Positions 1 to 9,562 of a DNA stretch of 64,000 nt are shown here, in pieces. This DNA is from Paenibacillus periandrae (GTDB lineage: Bacteria > Bacillota > Bacilli > Paenibacillales > NBRC-103111): NCBI RefSeq assembly GCF_022458865.1, contig NZ_JAJNMU010000013.1:124001-188000 (forward strand), written 5' to 3'. The notes below the pieces were generated by a model, which saw only the letters and a list, made by a program, of their open reading frames with translations, ran no database searches and was not told the DNA's origin. How positions within the stretch are numbered: the first letter of the stretch is position 1; each line of letters starts with the position of its first letter. The position numbers and the translations under genes are program-made.

Positions 1-1720
1 ACGGCTCTGCCCCCGTGTAAATGTGAAGCATCCGCAGCAGGCCCTGTCTCGTACCTCGCAGCTTGTAGAGCTCTGGAGCCTGCTTGATCAGCTGGCGCAG
101 CTTCTCCTCGCCCCACGATTCATCCTCATGAACGGCCAGCCATGTACCGAGCCAGGTTAAATACTGCCCATGAACCGCGTTCGGGTCAAAATATTTGGAG
201 ATATGATCAATCTTCTCCTCCATATCCTGAAAGTACGAGCCAAACAAGGCCAGAAACCGTTCCAAAAATCGGCTATCATCCTGCTGCTCCTGATAAATGG
301 AAGGCAAATACGAGATCAGCGACTTACGTGGAAAATAGACGCGAAGTCTGGTCAATACCGGCGTACGCCGCTCACTGCCGACAACTTCCAGCTTCAGCCA
401 CAAGTTGCGGCCCATGGCATTCATAAGCAGCGCATCCCGCGGGTTTGTAATCGGCTCCGACCACAGGTCCTTTGTTGCTTTCAGCTTGTCTCTGAGCGGA
501 ATCACGGGATCCTTCAAGTACGCACTGAGATCGGTAAAATGTCCATCCAACCATTCCTCATTACGATCAGATGTGTAATAATATAGCCGCACCTGCGTTT
601 CATCGGGAATCAAGGCTTCCAGCTGTACACGGTGCCATTCCGTTTCGGTGGAACGTGTATCGAGTGCATGGGAGAAATAAATCCCTTCCGTTAAGGAGGT
701 TTCCTCAAGCTCCATCGTTCTCGGCTGCAGCTCCAGCAGGGTGATTTCGCCGGTTATCCCATCCAGCACATACATCCAATCCCGTGGACCGAGCAGAAGC
801 TTGTCCGTCCGACCACGGAATCCCGACACCTTGGCTTGAAAATCACCCTGCTGCCCGTACTTCAGAATAAAACGCTCGTCCTCTTCATCCGGACTGACAT
901 AACGACTGTCGCCAATATATATATTATTATTCGTATCAATGGAAAGACCCGCAAATGTGCCTTTAGGAGCAATCGAGAATTGTACAGACAACGTCCCATC
1001 CTCGTCAAAGGATACGACCAGCTTACGCTCCGTATCGAACAAATAAACAGCTCCCACAGTATTAACAGCGGTATAGTATCTTTTGAGTAAATCGGCGGCA
1101 GCCGTCGCCTGTTCCAGTCGGAGCGAGTCGTGCTGATAGACACGAATAACTTCCCCGCCCGGGCTCCACTGCACAATCCCCAGTCGCCCTCCCTCCGGCA
1201 CTTCTTCATTTCCATTCATCCCAATAATCATATCCAGCGGGATCACGGTATACAGTCTTTTTTGTGAGTCAGACACAATTGCCAGCGGATACAACGGTTT
1301 TCCCTGCCATTCCTGGGCAGCCCAAACCTGCTGGCTATTCGATACCGAGTAAGCCGCTATACGCCGCTCGCTGTTCGGATCCGCGATATAAAGCGTGTCT
1401 CTGCTTGCAGCCAATACCGCACTGGCCTTAAATAAATCATGCCCTTGACGAAATAGCTGCTCCGTGTATTGATTTTCTGCGTCGTACGACCATACCACTG
1501 CTCGCTCATCCATGACGAACAGCTTGCCATTCTGACCAACAGCAAAATCAAGTGGATTCTGCGGACCATCCATTTCCTCAGGCTGGATCACCTTATGGAT
1601 GCCATATTTCTCGGTCTGGTGCAGCCCGAGCCCCCCACTTACCATATGGAGATTGTAATATCGGCCTTTATCCCAATCCGATTGTTTGTTCAATGAGAAA
1701 AACTGGTACGGGTCCTGCAC
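1..1720 (-). CDS. eCIS baseplate-associated tail protein with N-terminal propeller-like region (3' end outside window)
   Basis: The frame is open from a GTG at 1720 to the window edge, about 573 codons with no stop, so the C-terminus is missing. The start follows AAGGAGGTGAAAGCC, a strong ribosome binding site. Residues about 50-300 contain repeated strand patterns such as LYIADPNSERR, LYTVIPLD and IYIGDSRY, typical of NHL-like beta-propellers. From about residue 480 comes SYLPSIYQE, then FLERFLALFGSYFQDMEEKI and later LRGTRQGLLRMLHIYTG, which resemble the phage tail protein domain TIGR02242 (tail protein I-like). It is the last eCIS gene seen in this operon, behind two baseplate genes. By analogy with other eCIS it would join the baseplate or link to fibres; the propeller may bind a ligand, which is inference. 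Family confidence is good, exact role is not. Confidence 0.8.
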   Translation of the reverse strand, partial: MQDPYQFFSLNKQSDWDKGRYYNLHMVSGGLGLHQTEKYGIHKVIQPEEMDGPQNPLDFAVGQNGKLFVMDERAVVWSYDAENQYTEQLFRQGHDLFKASAVLAASRDTLYIADPNSERRIAAYSVSNSQQVWAAQEWQGKPLYPLAIVSDSQKRLYTVIPLDMIIGMNGNEEVPEGGRLGIVQWSPGGEVIRVYQHDSLRLEQATAAADLLKRYYTAVNTVGAVYLFDTERKLVVSFDEDGTLSVQFSIAPKGTFAGLSIDTNNNIYIGDSRYVSPDEEDERFILKYGQQGDFQAKVSGFRGRTDKLLLGPRDWMYVLDGITGEITLLELQPRTMELEETSLTEGIYFSHALDTRSTETEWHRVQLEALIPDETQVRLYYYTSDRNEEWLDGHFTDLSAYLKDPVIPLRDKLKATKDLWSEPITNPRDALLMNAMGRNLWLKLEVVGSERRTPVLTRLRVYFPRKSLISYLPSIYQEQQDDSRFLERFLALFGSYFQDMEEKIDHISKYFDPNAVHGQYLTWLGTWLAVHEDESWGEEKLRQLIKQAPELYKLRGTRQGLLRMLHIYTGAEP

Positions 1721-1863
1721 GGCTTTCACCTCCTTCGTCAACAGCCTGCTGAATCCTTAAAACGATGAACATCGACAGATTTCACACCTTCAGAAGCCAA
1801 CCAACAACGCACGTGTTGGCTGCGTTCTCTTTAGCCCCCGCATTTCATAAGTTAGACTCACGG

Positions 1864-4104
1864 TTATACGTCAGCTTTACTGATCAGCTCTACCTGATGC
1901 TCACCAGAGGTTACCAACCCATACGGAGGAATGAGGATGTCGCCGCTCGCATTTTTACGCGCACCTGAGCCTTCAAAATCGATCCACACGTCCTGTACAT
2001 AAACGACACCCTTCAGGCGACTGATCGCTCCATAAATATCGCCTTTATATACGGCCCTTCCAAACGTCCAGCCCGTTGATCCATCCGTTCGATCCAAAGG
2101 CTGCAGCAGCCCGTACAGCTCATGAAGAATCCGCCTCGGCTCCTCCTTCAATTGCGGCTCCACGACCACTACCGCATGCACCGTAATCTTAATATATTCG
2201 GCTGGTATGACATGCAGCTCGGTTGTCAGCAATCGGTGCAATTCCAGATGTTTTCTTACTGTTCGCAGAAAACCAACGCCCGCCTTTGGCTGTGAGCTCT
2301 CGCTGTAAGGAACGACAACGACTGTCATTTGTGCTGCCGTCTTGGCCTGCTCCTGCTCCACCATGCCCGGCTTATAGAGGGGTATGGCTTTCACTCTTGC
2401 GACACGAAGCCCAGGCGTTGCACGGGCAATAGCCTCATAATCCTCAGCTGTCACCGCCCGGTAAGGCGTATGCAGGTCTCTTCGCACGCGATGCTTGGCC
2501 TCCTCTACGGATTCGGCTTCAGATCCACCCGATGCGGGAGTGGGATTGGTAACGCTGATCCCCTGAAGCTCAGGATCATCCGTGACGAACTCCGAAATCA
2601 GTCCATCCTTGACGTTGCCCCTTTGACCACCACCGGTTTGCAGCGATATGATTCGCAGGTTGTCCTGGTCGGAATCGTGAGGAATCCAGCCCTCCTCATT
2701 GTTGCCAAAGCGGAATACATAATTGGCTTCATCCCACACATAATGCCGGTCCTCTGAACCCGATTGGTCAAAATCCTCAACACGTGTCCAATCCTCCCAG
2801 ATAAAGCCGGATATCCCTGGATCTCTCCGTCCGACCTGAAGCAGCAGGGAGCCCTTCAAGCACCGCTGCGCCCGTTTGACCTCGAATTCCTGCTGAGGAA
2901 GCCCATTGCTGCCACCAATCCAGCGGTCCAGCTCAAAATCGGGCAAATAGGAGATAAGCCGAATCATTTGTTTCCCCATCGGCGGAATGGCTCCGTGCTG
3001 TCCATCGCCAAAGCGGATTATGGTCTTTTTCAGCAGCGGATCACGGGAAAGCTCATAGCTGCAGTCCGCGGGCCCGCTGTTACGGATATCCGTAACAGCC
3101 TGCCAATCGCGCCAATCCCCCCCGGCTTCACGAACCTGTACGAGGTTCAATCCGTAATAGGGAAGATGAGCCACACGGCTGCATAGGATCCCAGCCTCAC
3201 CTGAGCTGTCGAATACTACGGCTTCGCTCCAGGTAGTGCGCTGTACAGCTTCAACCGTATTAATATGAATCTGCTCGATCTTCGGCGCCAGCTCATAGCC
3301 ATCGCTTTCCAGCGTGCAGCACAGCCAATACCGCCGTTTGTCGTTAGCGGGATGCACAAGCATCGGCCTCATTGGCTTATCCAGATACAGCACAATCTGT
3401 CCAGTCTGTGACAAGTGCATCGTAGTGTCGCGAAGCAGCTCGACTGGCAGCCAGCCTTCTCCGTCCTCAGAGCCTACATATTTCCATGAAACGCCTACCG
3501 AGGAAATCATTTCGGCCATTCCATCGGCAGCTACCCCCACAGGAACAGGATAACCATCAAACAGCTTGAACGATATCGAAATTGGAATCCCTGTCGGGAG
3601 CTCATGGTCAAAACCAAGATACAGCTTGCTTCCACTTTTGGCATCCGGTCCGAAGGCATAATAGGCAATACTCGCATGATCATTGGAAGAGGTATAATCG
3701 CTTGCCGCCACAGCCGTACGTACTATTATTTTATCCAGAGTGGAAGGGACTGCCTGTAGGGTTTCAACCGTTTCGAATAGTTGATCCATTGCGGCAAGCC
3801 TCGTACCCTTGGGCAGCACCTGACGCTCCTGCATTCCCGTAAAGGCCAGCTGTGCTCTTGCAGAAATCGATTCCTTGAGGCGAATACCAAGCAGCTTTAG
3901 AAATTTACGCTCATTCTTTTCCGTAATCCGGTTCAAATAATACTGTTGAGCCTCCGTCATCCAAGACATCAGCTCGATCAGTGTAATCCCCGGATCATGT
4001 GCATTTTCATCCGTCCACTGCGGAAATAGCTTGGGAATCGCCTTTCTGGCATCCTGTACAATTTGATCAAAATAACGATCGTCCAAATTCGGTATGGGCA
4101 GCAA
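1864..4104 (-). CDS. Putative baseplate assembly protein (gp47/J-type, TIGR02243-like), 746 aa
   Basis: The start is TTG at 4104, eight bases after AAGGAGG. The N-terminus PNLDDRYFDQIVQDARK, with NAHDPGITLIELMSWMTEAQQ at about residues 35-55, is the classic opening of the eCIS putative baseplate assembly family TIGR02243. A glycine-rich IRFGDGQHGAIPP motif near the middle and a C-terminal gp47/J-like segment (TAEDYEAIARATPGLRVARVKA) complete the family pattern. The protein should form wedge or ring parts of the baseplate that hold the sheath in the extended state. It lies 143 bp upstream of the propeller/tail gene and 66 bp after a larger relative, with which it shares the FGDG and TAxDxExxA blocks. 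The two probably act as different wedge subunits, like Afp11 and Afp12. Confidence 0.88.
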   Translation of the reverse strand: MLPIPNLDDRYFDQIVQDARKAIPKLFPQWTDENAHDPGITLIELMSWMTEAQQYYLNRITEKNERKFLKLLGIRLKESISARAQLAFTGMQERQVLPKGTRLAAMDQLFETVETLQAVPSTLDKIIVRTAVAASDYTSSNDHASIAYYAFGPDAKSGSKLYLGFDHELPTGIPISISFKLFDGYPVPVGVAADGMAEMISSVGVSWKYVGSEDGEGWLPVELLRDTTMHLSQTGQIVLYLDKPMRPMLVHPANDKRRYWLCCTLESDGYELAPKIEQIHINTVEAVQRTTWSEAVVFDSSGEAGILCSRVAHLPYYGLNLVQVREAGGDWRDWQAVTDIRNSGPADCSYELSRDPLLKKTIIRFGDGQHGAIPPMGKQMIRLISYLPDFELDRWIGGSNGLPQQEFEVKRAQRCLKGSLLLQVGRRDPGISGFIWEDWTRVEDFDQSGSEDRHYVWDEANYVFRFGNNEEGWIPHDSDQDNLRIISLQTGGGQRGNVKDGLISEFVTDDPELQGISVTNPTPASGGSEAESVEEAKHRVRRDLHTPYRAVTAEDYEAIARATPGLRVARVKAIPLYKPGMVEQEQAKTAAQMTVVVVPYSESSQPKAGVGFLRTVRKHLELHRLLTTELHVIPAEYIKITVHAVVVVEPQLKEEPRRILHELYGLLQPLDRTDGSTGWTFGRAVYKGDIYGAISRLKGVVYVQDVWIDFEGSGARKNASGDILIPPYGLVTSGEHQVELISKADV

Positions 4105-4170
4105 TCGTTATACCTCCTTTCGTATCCAGTATTATCGATAAGTCTCTTCAGACTTGAACAACAATCCATT

Positions 4171-7100
4171 TTAAAGCGCGGTTACGACTACCTTGTGCAT
4201 ACCGCTGATGATAATTCCATGCAAAAGAGAGGGCAGGCTGTTAACATCCAGCTCGGTACGAATATGATCCTCGATCTTGTATACCGACATATACAGCTTT
4301 TCGACATGGTTAATCGAATGAATCGATTTTAAAAGTGCATAAAACATCGAAAGGTGGATATCCTGACCGATTTCCCAGCCCTTTCCATCATAATTGCCCG
4401 AGAGCGGGTCAAGAAACTGCTGCAGCTTGGCTATCGCCGCAAGCTCTGTCGGTACAACCGCATCCATACCTTCGACAGCCACATATGCGGTTACGGATAC
4501 CTCGATGAAGGCCGGCTGAATGACCTGAATGCGATCAGGCAAAGCCACCATACTCGAAGCGCGCTGCAGCACATAACGTTCAACCTGCCGCTTGAGCTCT
4601 GGAAAGGCTGCGAGGCCCCCAACACCCTCTTGAGGCAAAATAACCAAAGTAATACAGCCGATCTCCTTCTCCACCCGCGCATTGTAATTTGCCAGACAGG
4701 TCACCCTCGCAATGTTCGGATAAGCCTCACGTGCCAGCCACTCGAAATCCTTTGCTGTTACCGCACGCCCCCGATGCTTGAGCTGCTGTGGTCCACGACG
4801 CATGGCTGATTCCTGTTTCTCCGCATCGCAGCCGCCAGCCGCTGCCTCCGGGTTCATGGCTCCCCCTACAAAAGCAATCGAGTTTTGCAAGCTGGCAATC
4901 TGCCCCGCCCCAACATTGCCTTCTTTGCCGCGAGTTACCTTGTAAGTCACCTTTATTTGTTCAAGACCACCCTTGGGTGGCACTTTGCCGTGTATCCCAT
5001 CGCCGAACCGGATTCGGCCAAAGGCCCGATCGATAGCATAATGGCGATCCTCACCACCAGAGTCACTCAGATGGGCTACTGGAAGCCATTTTACCCATAA
5101 TCGGTAAATATACCCGTCCGTATCACGAATCACATCTAGCTCCAAGGTGCCCTGCTCCAAATGCTGCCGTACCTCTTCCTCGGCCATTGCCCCTGTTTCA
5201 TCGACCCAGACCGTTTCCGCGACAACAGGAGTTCTGCTCAGCTGAAACTCGGAGGCAATCTCCCCTGCCCTTGGATCGGGATATTCGTTATGTACGGTTT
5301 CCTGCTGAACAGCCGCTATCGTATTGACATACATCCCATTCACAACGGGTATCGCCACATTGCCCGAGAAATCATCATATTTGTCATCCCTGTTGACCGC
5401 ACGCAGCCAATAGCCATCCTTACCAAACAGGGAGGTTCGTTGAAAATCGGCGGGACCTGCAAATTGCAAAGAACCCGTCCTTGTTAATCCGTTCGTATCA
5501 TCAATCACCTTGAGCACTGACCATCTTGGGCCTTCCCCCGAATAACCAGCCCGCCAATACTCCCATTCGAGCAGTGGAATATCTTTTTCTGTCAGCTTTT
5601 GCGGCTGGACGGATACTAATATAGAGATTGGTCCTTTAACTGGAGGTACATCAAACGCAAGATGCAGCGCCGGGTGGTTGACCTCCATATGAAAAAAAGG
5701 CTGGAACGGCCCCGAATGTCCCTGGCTTTGTAAGGTTTGATCTATCATAACCGTGTGGTTAAGCGCAAGACAGCCGCGAAGTGGGTACAATCGCTCTGGG
5801 TATGCGTAAGTTAGCCTAACCCCCTCCATCCACGGAGAAAGGTATACAGGAAGCGCCGAATACAGATTTTCAATTTGCAAAATACGCGCCCGAATCCAAT
5901 GACTCAGATGAGAATTAACAAATGTTTCTTCCAGATCCTGTGGACACCGGAACGACACCTGCTTGCGCTGCAGCTCTTCACCAGGCCGATAAAATAAGTT
6001 TTCAGCCTCTCTGCCTGCATCCAGTCTGACCCAGGCACTCCCATTCCAATATTCCCAGATCACCAGAGCAATCGCAACGATCGGCGGATTTGGTCTGGCA
6101 AAGCTGGATTTTTTCATGACAAGCTTCCAGTCCACAACCTGCTCCTGCTCCATTTGAAACCGGTTAGGAATGACTTTAAGTGCAAACGTCATCGTAATCA
6201 TGCCATCTCGCTTGCTAAGCACCTCATCGCTGGATACATAGAAGGTACCGTACGGAATGAACTGATCCCCAAACGGGTAAAAACCATCATCAGCATTTGC
6301 CTGAATATCATTATAAAACATCATATCGGGCGCTATTCCACCCCGTGCCAGACTGTCCACATAATCCGTTTTCACGTGAATACGGTCCAGCTCCAGCCGC
6401 TGATCGGCAAGTGAAGGTGTATGACTGCTGCCCCTTTTCATCCGGCATTGAATATAGCGTCCACTTCGACCGGACAGCTCCTGCTGAGTCACTTCGCCAA
6501 GTTGCATTTTATGTAAAATGACCCGATTTCCCTCTGATTCAACACGGTCAAAGGGGGTCCAGCCGTTATCTGTAGGATACAACCATTCAGCTAACGAAGG
6601 GTCCGCCAGCCGCTGGCTTAGGCTCAGCTCCTCATGGGGCTTGGTGGAATGAACGACCTCCAGCTCGATTCGAGCTGTTTCGTGAAGTAGAAACATATCG
6701 CCATGCTCCAAATAAAGCACATGCTCCTGAAGATTATGTGCATCCGGAAGCTGGAATAAAGGACTTGGCTCCGCTAATCCGGCTTGCGCTGCAGTCACCC
6801 ACGGCTCTGGTATTTGCAGGATGGAATCGTGCTTCTTGCTGGTCAGAAAAGCGGCAATGAGTACTGCAGGGGTGAGCAGCAGCAGCCGTTCCGTCTCAAA
6901 TAAAATGTCGCTATCCACACCGGGAGCCGCAACCTGCGTACCAGCTGGAATCAGCACAGGCTGCTGAACTCCCGAATTCAAGCGAAACGTCAAAAACGTA
7001 CTGGCTGGGCGTGCCGGAAGCAAAGAAACATCAAACAAGTTCATGAAGGCAACAAGGTTTTTAAAAGGCACCCGGTTCATGCGTTTAATATTTTCCTGAA

Positions 7101-7248
7101 ACATGTCAGCAAATATGAGAAACAGTGCACTACCCGGGTCCGGGTCCTCAGGCGAAAACCGCCATTCCGGTGTATAATACGGAACCATTTCCTTCATCTG
7201 GGCTATCAGGTCCTGCTTCTCGCGCTTATCAATTTTGGGAGGCTGCAT
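4171..7248 (-). CDS. Large baseplate J/gp47-family protein, 1025 aa
   Basis: ATG at 7248 follows GAGGGGGTGGATGC. The N-terminus (LIAQMKEMVPYYTPEW, then FSPEDPDPGSALFLIFADM) repeats the layout of the neighbouring 746-aa protein with different residues. RIRFGDGIHGKVPPKGG and TAKDFEWLAREAYPNIARV in the second half are gp47/J-type baseplate blocks. The length, about 1000 residues, matches the larger of the two baseplate proteins in Afp/PVC-like systems. It is expected to build the inner baseplate and contact the gp25-like wedge protein encoded 61 bp upstream. There is no signal peptide or membrane segment, which suits a particle assembled in the cytoplasm. Assignment to the baseplate is firm; the precise Afp equivalent is inferred from gene order. 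Confidence 0.88.
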   Translation of the reverse strand: MQPPKIDKREKQDLIAQMKEMVPYYTPEWRFSPEDPDPGSALFLIFADMFQENIKRMNRVPFKNLVAFMNLFDVSLLPARPASTFLTFRLNSGVQQPVLIPAGTQVAAPGVDSDILFETERLLLLTPAVLIAAFLTSKKHDSILQIPEPWVTAAQAGLAEPSPLFQLPDAHNLQEHVLYLEHGDMFLLHETARIELEVVHSTKPHEELSLSQRLADPSLAEWLYPTDNGWTPFDRVESEGNRVILHKMQLGEVTQQELSGRSGRYIQCRMKRGSSHTPSLADQRLELDRIHVKTDYVDSLARGGIAPDMMFYNDIQANADDGFYPFGDQFIPYGTFYVSSDEVLSKRDGMITMTFALKVIPNRFQMEQEQVVDWKLVMKKSSFARPNPPIVAIALVIWEYWNGSAWVRLDAGREAENLFYRPGEELQRKQVSFRCPQDLEETFVNSHLSHWIRARILQIENLYSALPVYLSPWMEGVRLTYAYPERLYPLRGCLALNHTVMIDQTLQSQGHSGPFQPFFHMEVNHPALHLAFDVPPVKGPISILVSVQPQKLTEKDIPLLEWEYWRAGYSGEGPRWSVLKVIDDTNGLTRTGSLQFAGPADFQRTSLFGKDGYWLRAVNRDDKYDDFSGNVAIPVVNGMYVNTIAAVQQETVHNEYPDPRAGEIASEFQLSRTPVVAETVWVDETGAMAEEEVRQHLEQGTLELDVIRDTDGYIYRLWVKWLPVAHLSDSGGEDRHYAIDRAFGRIRFGDGIHGKVPPKGGLEQIKVTYKVTRGKEGNVGAGQIASLQNSIAFVGGAMNPEAAAGGCDAEKQESAMRRGPQQLKHRGRAVTAKDFEWLAREAYPNIARVTCLANYNARVEKEIGCITLVILPQEGVGGLAAFPELKRQVERYVLQRASSMVALPDRIQVIQPAFIEVSVTAYVAVEGMDAVVPTELAAIAKLQQFLDPLSGNYDGKGWEIGQDIHLSMFYALLKSIHSINHVEKLYMSVYKIEDHIRTELDVNSLPSLLHGIIISGMHKVVVTAL

Positions 7249-7309
7249 GCATCCACCCCCTCTCTGTCCGCTTTGTCATGATCGATGATTCCACCTTTTC
7301 CCCGCTTGT

Positions 7310-7711
7310 TTACTTCGAGCCCTCATGGATATAGAAAGGATATACCAGATTAAACAAATTGTTAGTCGTACGCACTGTATATCGAATACCTATATTAACT
7401 CTACCTATATCTCCATTGTCCACAATGGCCTGAACCTCGATCTCATGCACACGGGGCTCCCAATTTTGGATACCCTCCCGAATACTGCTTTCCAGCAGTC
7501 GTAAGGTCGTAGCGTCCGTATTCCCAAATGCAAAATTAATCACATCGCAGCCAAAATCAGGTCGCATCGTACGTTCTCCCAGAGAGGTTCCGAGGATGAT
7601 GCGGATCGCTTCAGCGATATCCTGTTCATATTCCGACATCATGATCCGACCTGTTGCTTTATCCACCTGAATAGGAAATTTCCAGCCGCGTCCCAGAAAT
7701 TGTTCGCTCAT
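7310..7711 (-). CDS. GPW/gp25-family baseplate wedge protein, 133 aa
   Basis: The ATG at 7711 is preferred over an upstream in-frame ATG at 7783 because it follows AAAGGGGTGAGAGCG, and the longer form would overlap the spike gene. The core DIAEAIRIILGTSLGERTMRPDFGC is the signature of gp25/GPW proteins, which carry lysozyme-like folds without activity in T4-type tails. Length fits the family (about 130 aa). gp25 homologues sit where sheath meets baseplate and start sheath assembly. The gene lies between the spike gene (28 bp upstream) and the large baseplate gene, the order seen in most eCIS loci. Confidence 0.92.
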   Translation of the reverse strand: MSEQFLGRGWKFPIQVDKATGRIMMSEYEQDIAEAIRIILGTSLGERTMRPDFGCDVINFAFGNTDATTLRLLESSIREGIQNWEPRVHEIEVQAIVDNGDIGRVNIGIRYTVRTTNNLFNLVYPFYIHEGSK

Positions 7712-7739
7712 CGCTCTCACCCCTTTTCCATCATCCCTG

Positions 7740-8462
7740 CTAATTGATTTTGACCAGACTGCCTTTAATGTTAATGATTCCATCGGATTTGATATCCAGC
7801 GAAGCGCCTGCTTTCAAGGCCATCGTTGCCGATGCTTCTATGCTGACCTGCGTCGATTTGATATTAATCGCCTTGGTGCTCTCGATTTTCACATCACCCT
7901 TGGCATTTAATGAAATGGTCGAGGTGCTGCTTTTAATCGTAATCTCGTTAGCCGAGCCGCCTTTGATCTGAATCGCATTATTGCCGCTCTGCTCCTGAAT
8001 ATCTATCGTATCCGCCTTGTCGGAAAATTCGATCGTTTGACCTTTGTTCGTCTTGATCGTCACTTTACCATCACTATCATTATCATCAAAGGTCAGCACA
8101 TGGCCTGCACGTGATTTGAATTGACGGATATCGTTCTTATCATTGGCTTTGGGCGAAGGCTGCTTCGTGCTCCACAGCACCCCGATCACGAACGGCTGGC
8201 GAATCTCGCCCAGATGAAAAGCGACCAGCACCTCATCCCCCACTTCGGGAATAAACAGGCTTCCCCTGTCCTTACCTGCCATCAAAGTCGCTATTCGAAC
8301 CCAGTCGGTTTCCGTCTCCGTTTCCCGCAGCGGGAGCTGCAGCTTGACTCTGGCCAAGCCATCGGGATCTTTATTATCCGTTACAATCGCCACCATCACG
8401 CCATCAATCTTTGGAAAGACTGGCTCGGACATCCCACGGAATGAAAAATCCGGGTAATTCAT
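7740..8462 (-). CDS. gpV/VgrG-like baseplate spike protein with C-terminal beta-helix, about 240 aa
   Basis: The N-terminal 100 residues have an OB-fold typical of gpV/gp5/VgrG: VTDNKDPDGLARVKLQLP, WVRIATLMAGKDRGSLFIPEVGD and IRQPFVIGVLW. From about residue 105 to the end the chain alternates hydrophobic and polar residues (ITIKSSTSTISLNAKGDVKIES, cut here), as expected of a trimeric beta-helix needle. The ATG at 8462 overlaps the TGA of the upstream gpD-like gene by one base; a GTG three bases earlier is the alternative. In Afp and PVC the hub and spike are fused in one VgrG protein, but here they are separate, translationally coupled genes, as in phage P2. The spike should tip the tube and pierce the target envelope. 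Confidence 0.9.
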   Translation of the reverse strand: MNYPDFSFRGMSEPVFPKIDGVMVAIVTDNKDPDGLARVKLQLPLRETETETDWVRIATLMAGKDRGSLFIPEVGDEVLVAFHLGEIRQPFVIGVLWSTKQPSPKANDKNDIRQFKSRAGHVLTFDDNDSDGKVTIKTNKGQTIEFSDKADTIDIQEQSGNNAIQIKGGSANEITIKSSTSTISLNAKGDVKIESTKAINIKSTQVSIEASATMALKAGASLDIKSDGIINIKGSLVKIN

Positions 8463-9556
8463 CACACCGCATTCCCCCCAACTTGAAATCGTGTTACATA
8501 GCCGGAATCATCCACAATGTGCAGTGTCGAAATAATATAATAGGGCTGGCTCAGCTTGCTGCCGATTCCACTAAGCTTGATGTAGCGTCCTGCGCGTATT
8601 TCCGGAATACCCATGCATTCCCCATGACCATTGATCAGCTTCATGGATCTTTTATTCAATAAGGCCTCCGCATGCGTCTTCGCTTCATCCTGAGAGTCGA
8701 TGTTGGTATACACATGCTCTTTATAAGTACCTTGTGCTTTCAAAATATCTTTGCCCGTCTTGGAATTAGAGCCAAGCTTGGTTACGGTTGTAGCTGTGGC
8801 TTCCACGACCTCCAGCTTTTTATTATCCCAGCCACGCACTGTGACTTCCGTAATTTGGTCGGCAAGATTCATATCTATCGACAGCGAAAGCAGCGTCGTG
8901 CCCCACTGCAATTCGACAACCGGTGTCATTTCCGTAAGCGGCTTGCGAAAGTACATCGTTTTCCCAACTATGAAAAAATCATAATGCACCAGATCGGCTA
9001 AATATTGAATGAAGTGATAATCATCAATCTGATTCTGCGATACGGTATTGTACATAGTCGTTGTATCGTCCACCTGTGTCTTGATGCCGTACGTACCGGC
9101 AATTTCCTTGGCTATATCACTATATTTTTTTTGGGTCCAAGACTTCGATTTGGAGCCCTTCATCATCAAGTATGACATATCCATACCGCGAACGAGCAGA
9201 TTCGGTGTCGTGTCGTCCGAAAAATCAGCTGTAACCGAGGTGATGTACCCTTGAAAAACCGTCGTTAGCTTATCCACATATCCAAGCTTGATTTCTACCG
9301 CTTTGCCAAGTACAAATACATCGTTAAGCCATGAAAATTCTCGTTGTTCCAAATCAAAAGCGTTCGTAATCTGAAAGAAAAAAGAATCTGCCGTCCCTTC
9401 CAGACTGCTTTCTACTTTTAAAATCGAGATCGCAATATCATCGGCTATTTTGCTTCCATTTACCAAGATTTCGAAAGCCGGGGAAAAAAAATCGCGGTAT
9501 TTTTTTCCCAGCTGGTCCGTTGTAAACTCCCCACTATCCAGCTTAAGCTCTGCCAT
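8462..9556 (-). CDS. Phage late control gpD-like baseplate hub protein, 364 aa
   Basis: The ATG at 9556 follows the LysM/tube gene by 6 bp. The sequence contains the gpD/VgrG hub pattern: SSLEGTADSFFFQITNAFD, VEIKLGYVDKLTTVFQGYI, then YSDIAKEIAGTYGIKT and IQYLADLVHYDFFIVGKTMYF (segments shortened). Near the C-terminus HVYTNIDSQDEAKTHAEALL is followed by GIPEIRAGRYIKLSGIGS, which is common in this family. The trimeric hub adapts the six-fold tube to the three-fold spike encoded next in the operon. Length is normal for free-standing gpD proteins. There is no added enzymatic domain. Confidence 0.9.
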   Translation of the reverse strand: MAELKLDSGEFTTDQLGKKYRDFFSPAFEILVNGSKIADDIAISILKVESSLEGTADSFFFQITNAFDLEQREFSWLNDVFVLGKAVEIKLGYVDKLTTVFQGYITSVTADFSDDTTPNLLVRGMDMSYLMMKGSKSKSWTQKKYSDIAKEIAGTYGIKTQVDDTTTMYNTVSQNQIDDYHFIQYLADLVHYDFFIVGKTMYFRKPLTEMTPVVELQWGTTLLSLSIDMNLADQITEVTVRGWDNKKLEVVEATATTVTKLGSNSKTGKDILKAQGTYKEHVYTNIDSQDEAKTHAEALLNKRSMKLINGHGECMGIPEIRAGRYIKLSGIGSKLSQPYYIISTLHIVDDSGYVTRFQVGGNAV

Positions 9557-9562
9557 TGTTCA

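Noticed and set aside
862-1569. Short minus-strand frames inside the left-edge gene
   Set aside because: They lie in other frames of the continuous GTG-started reading frame that runs from 1720 to the edge.
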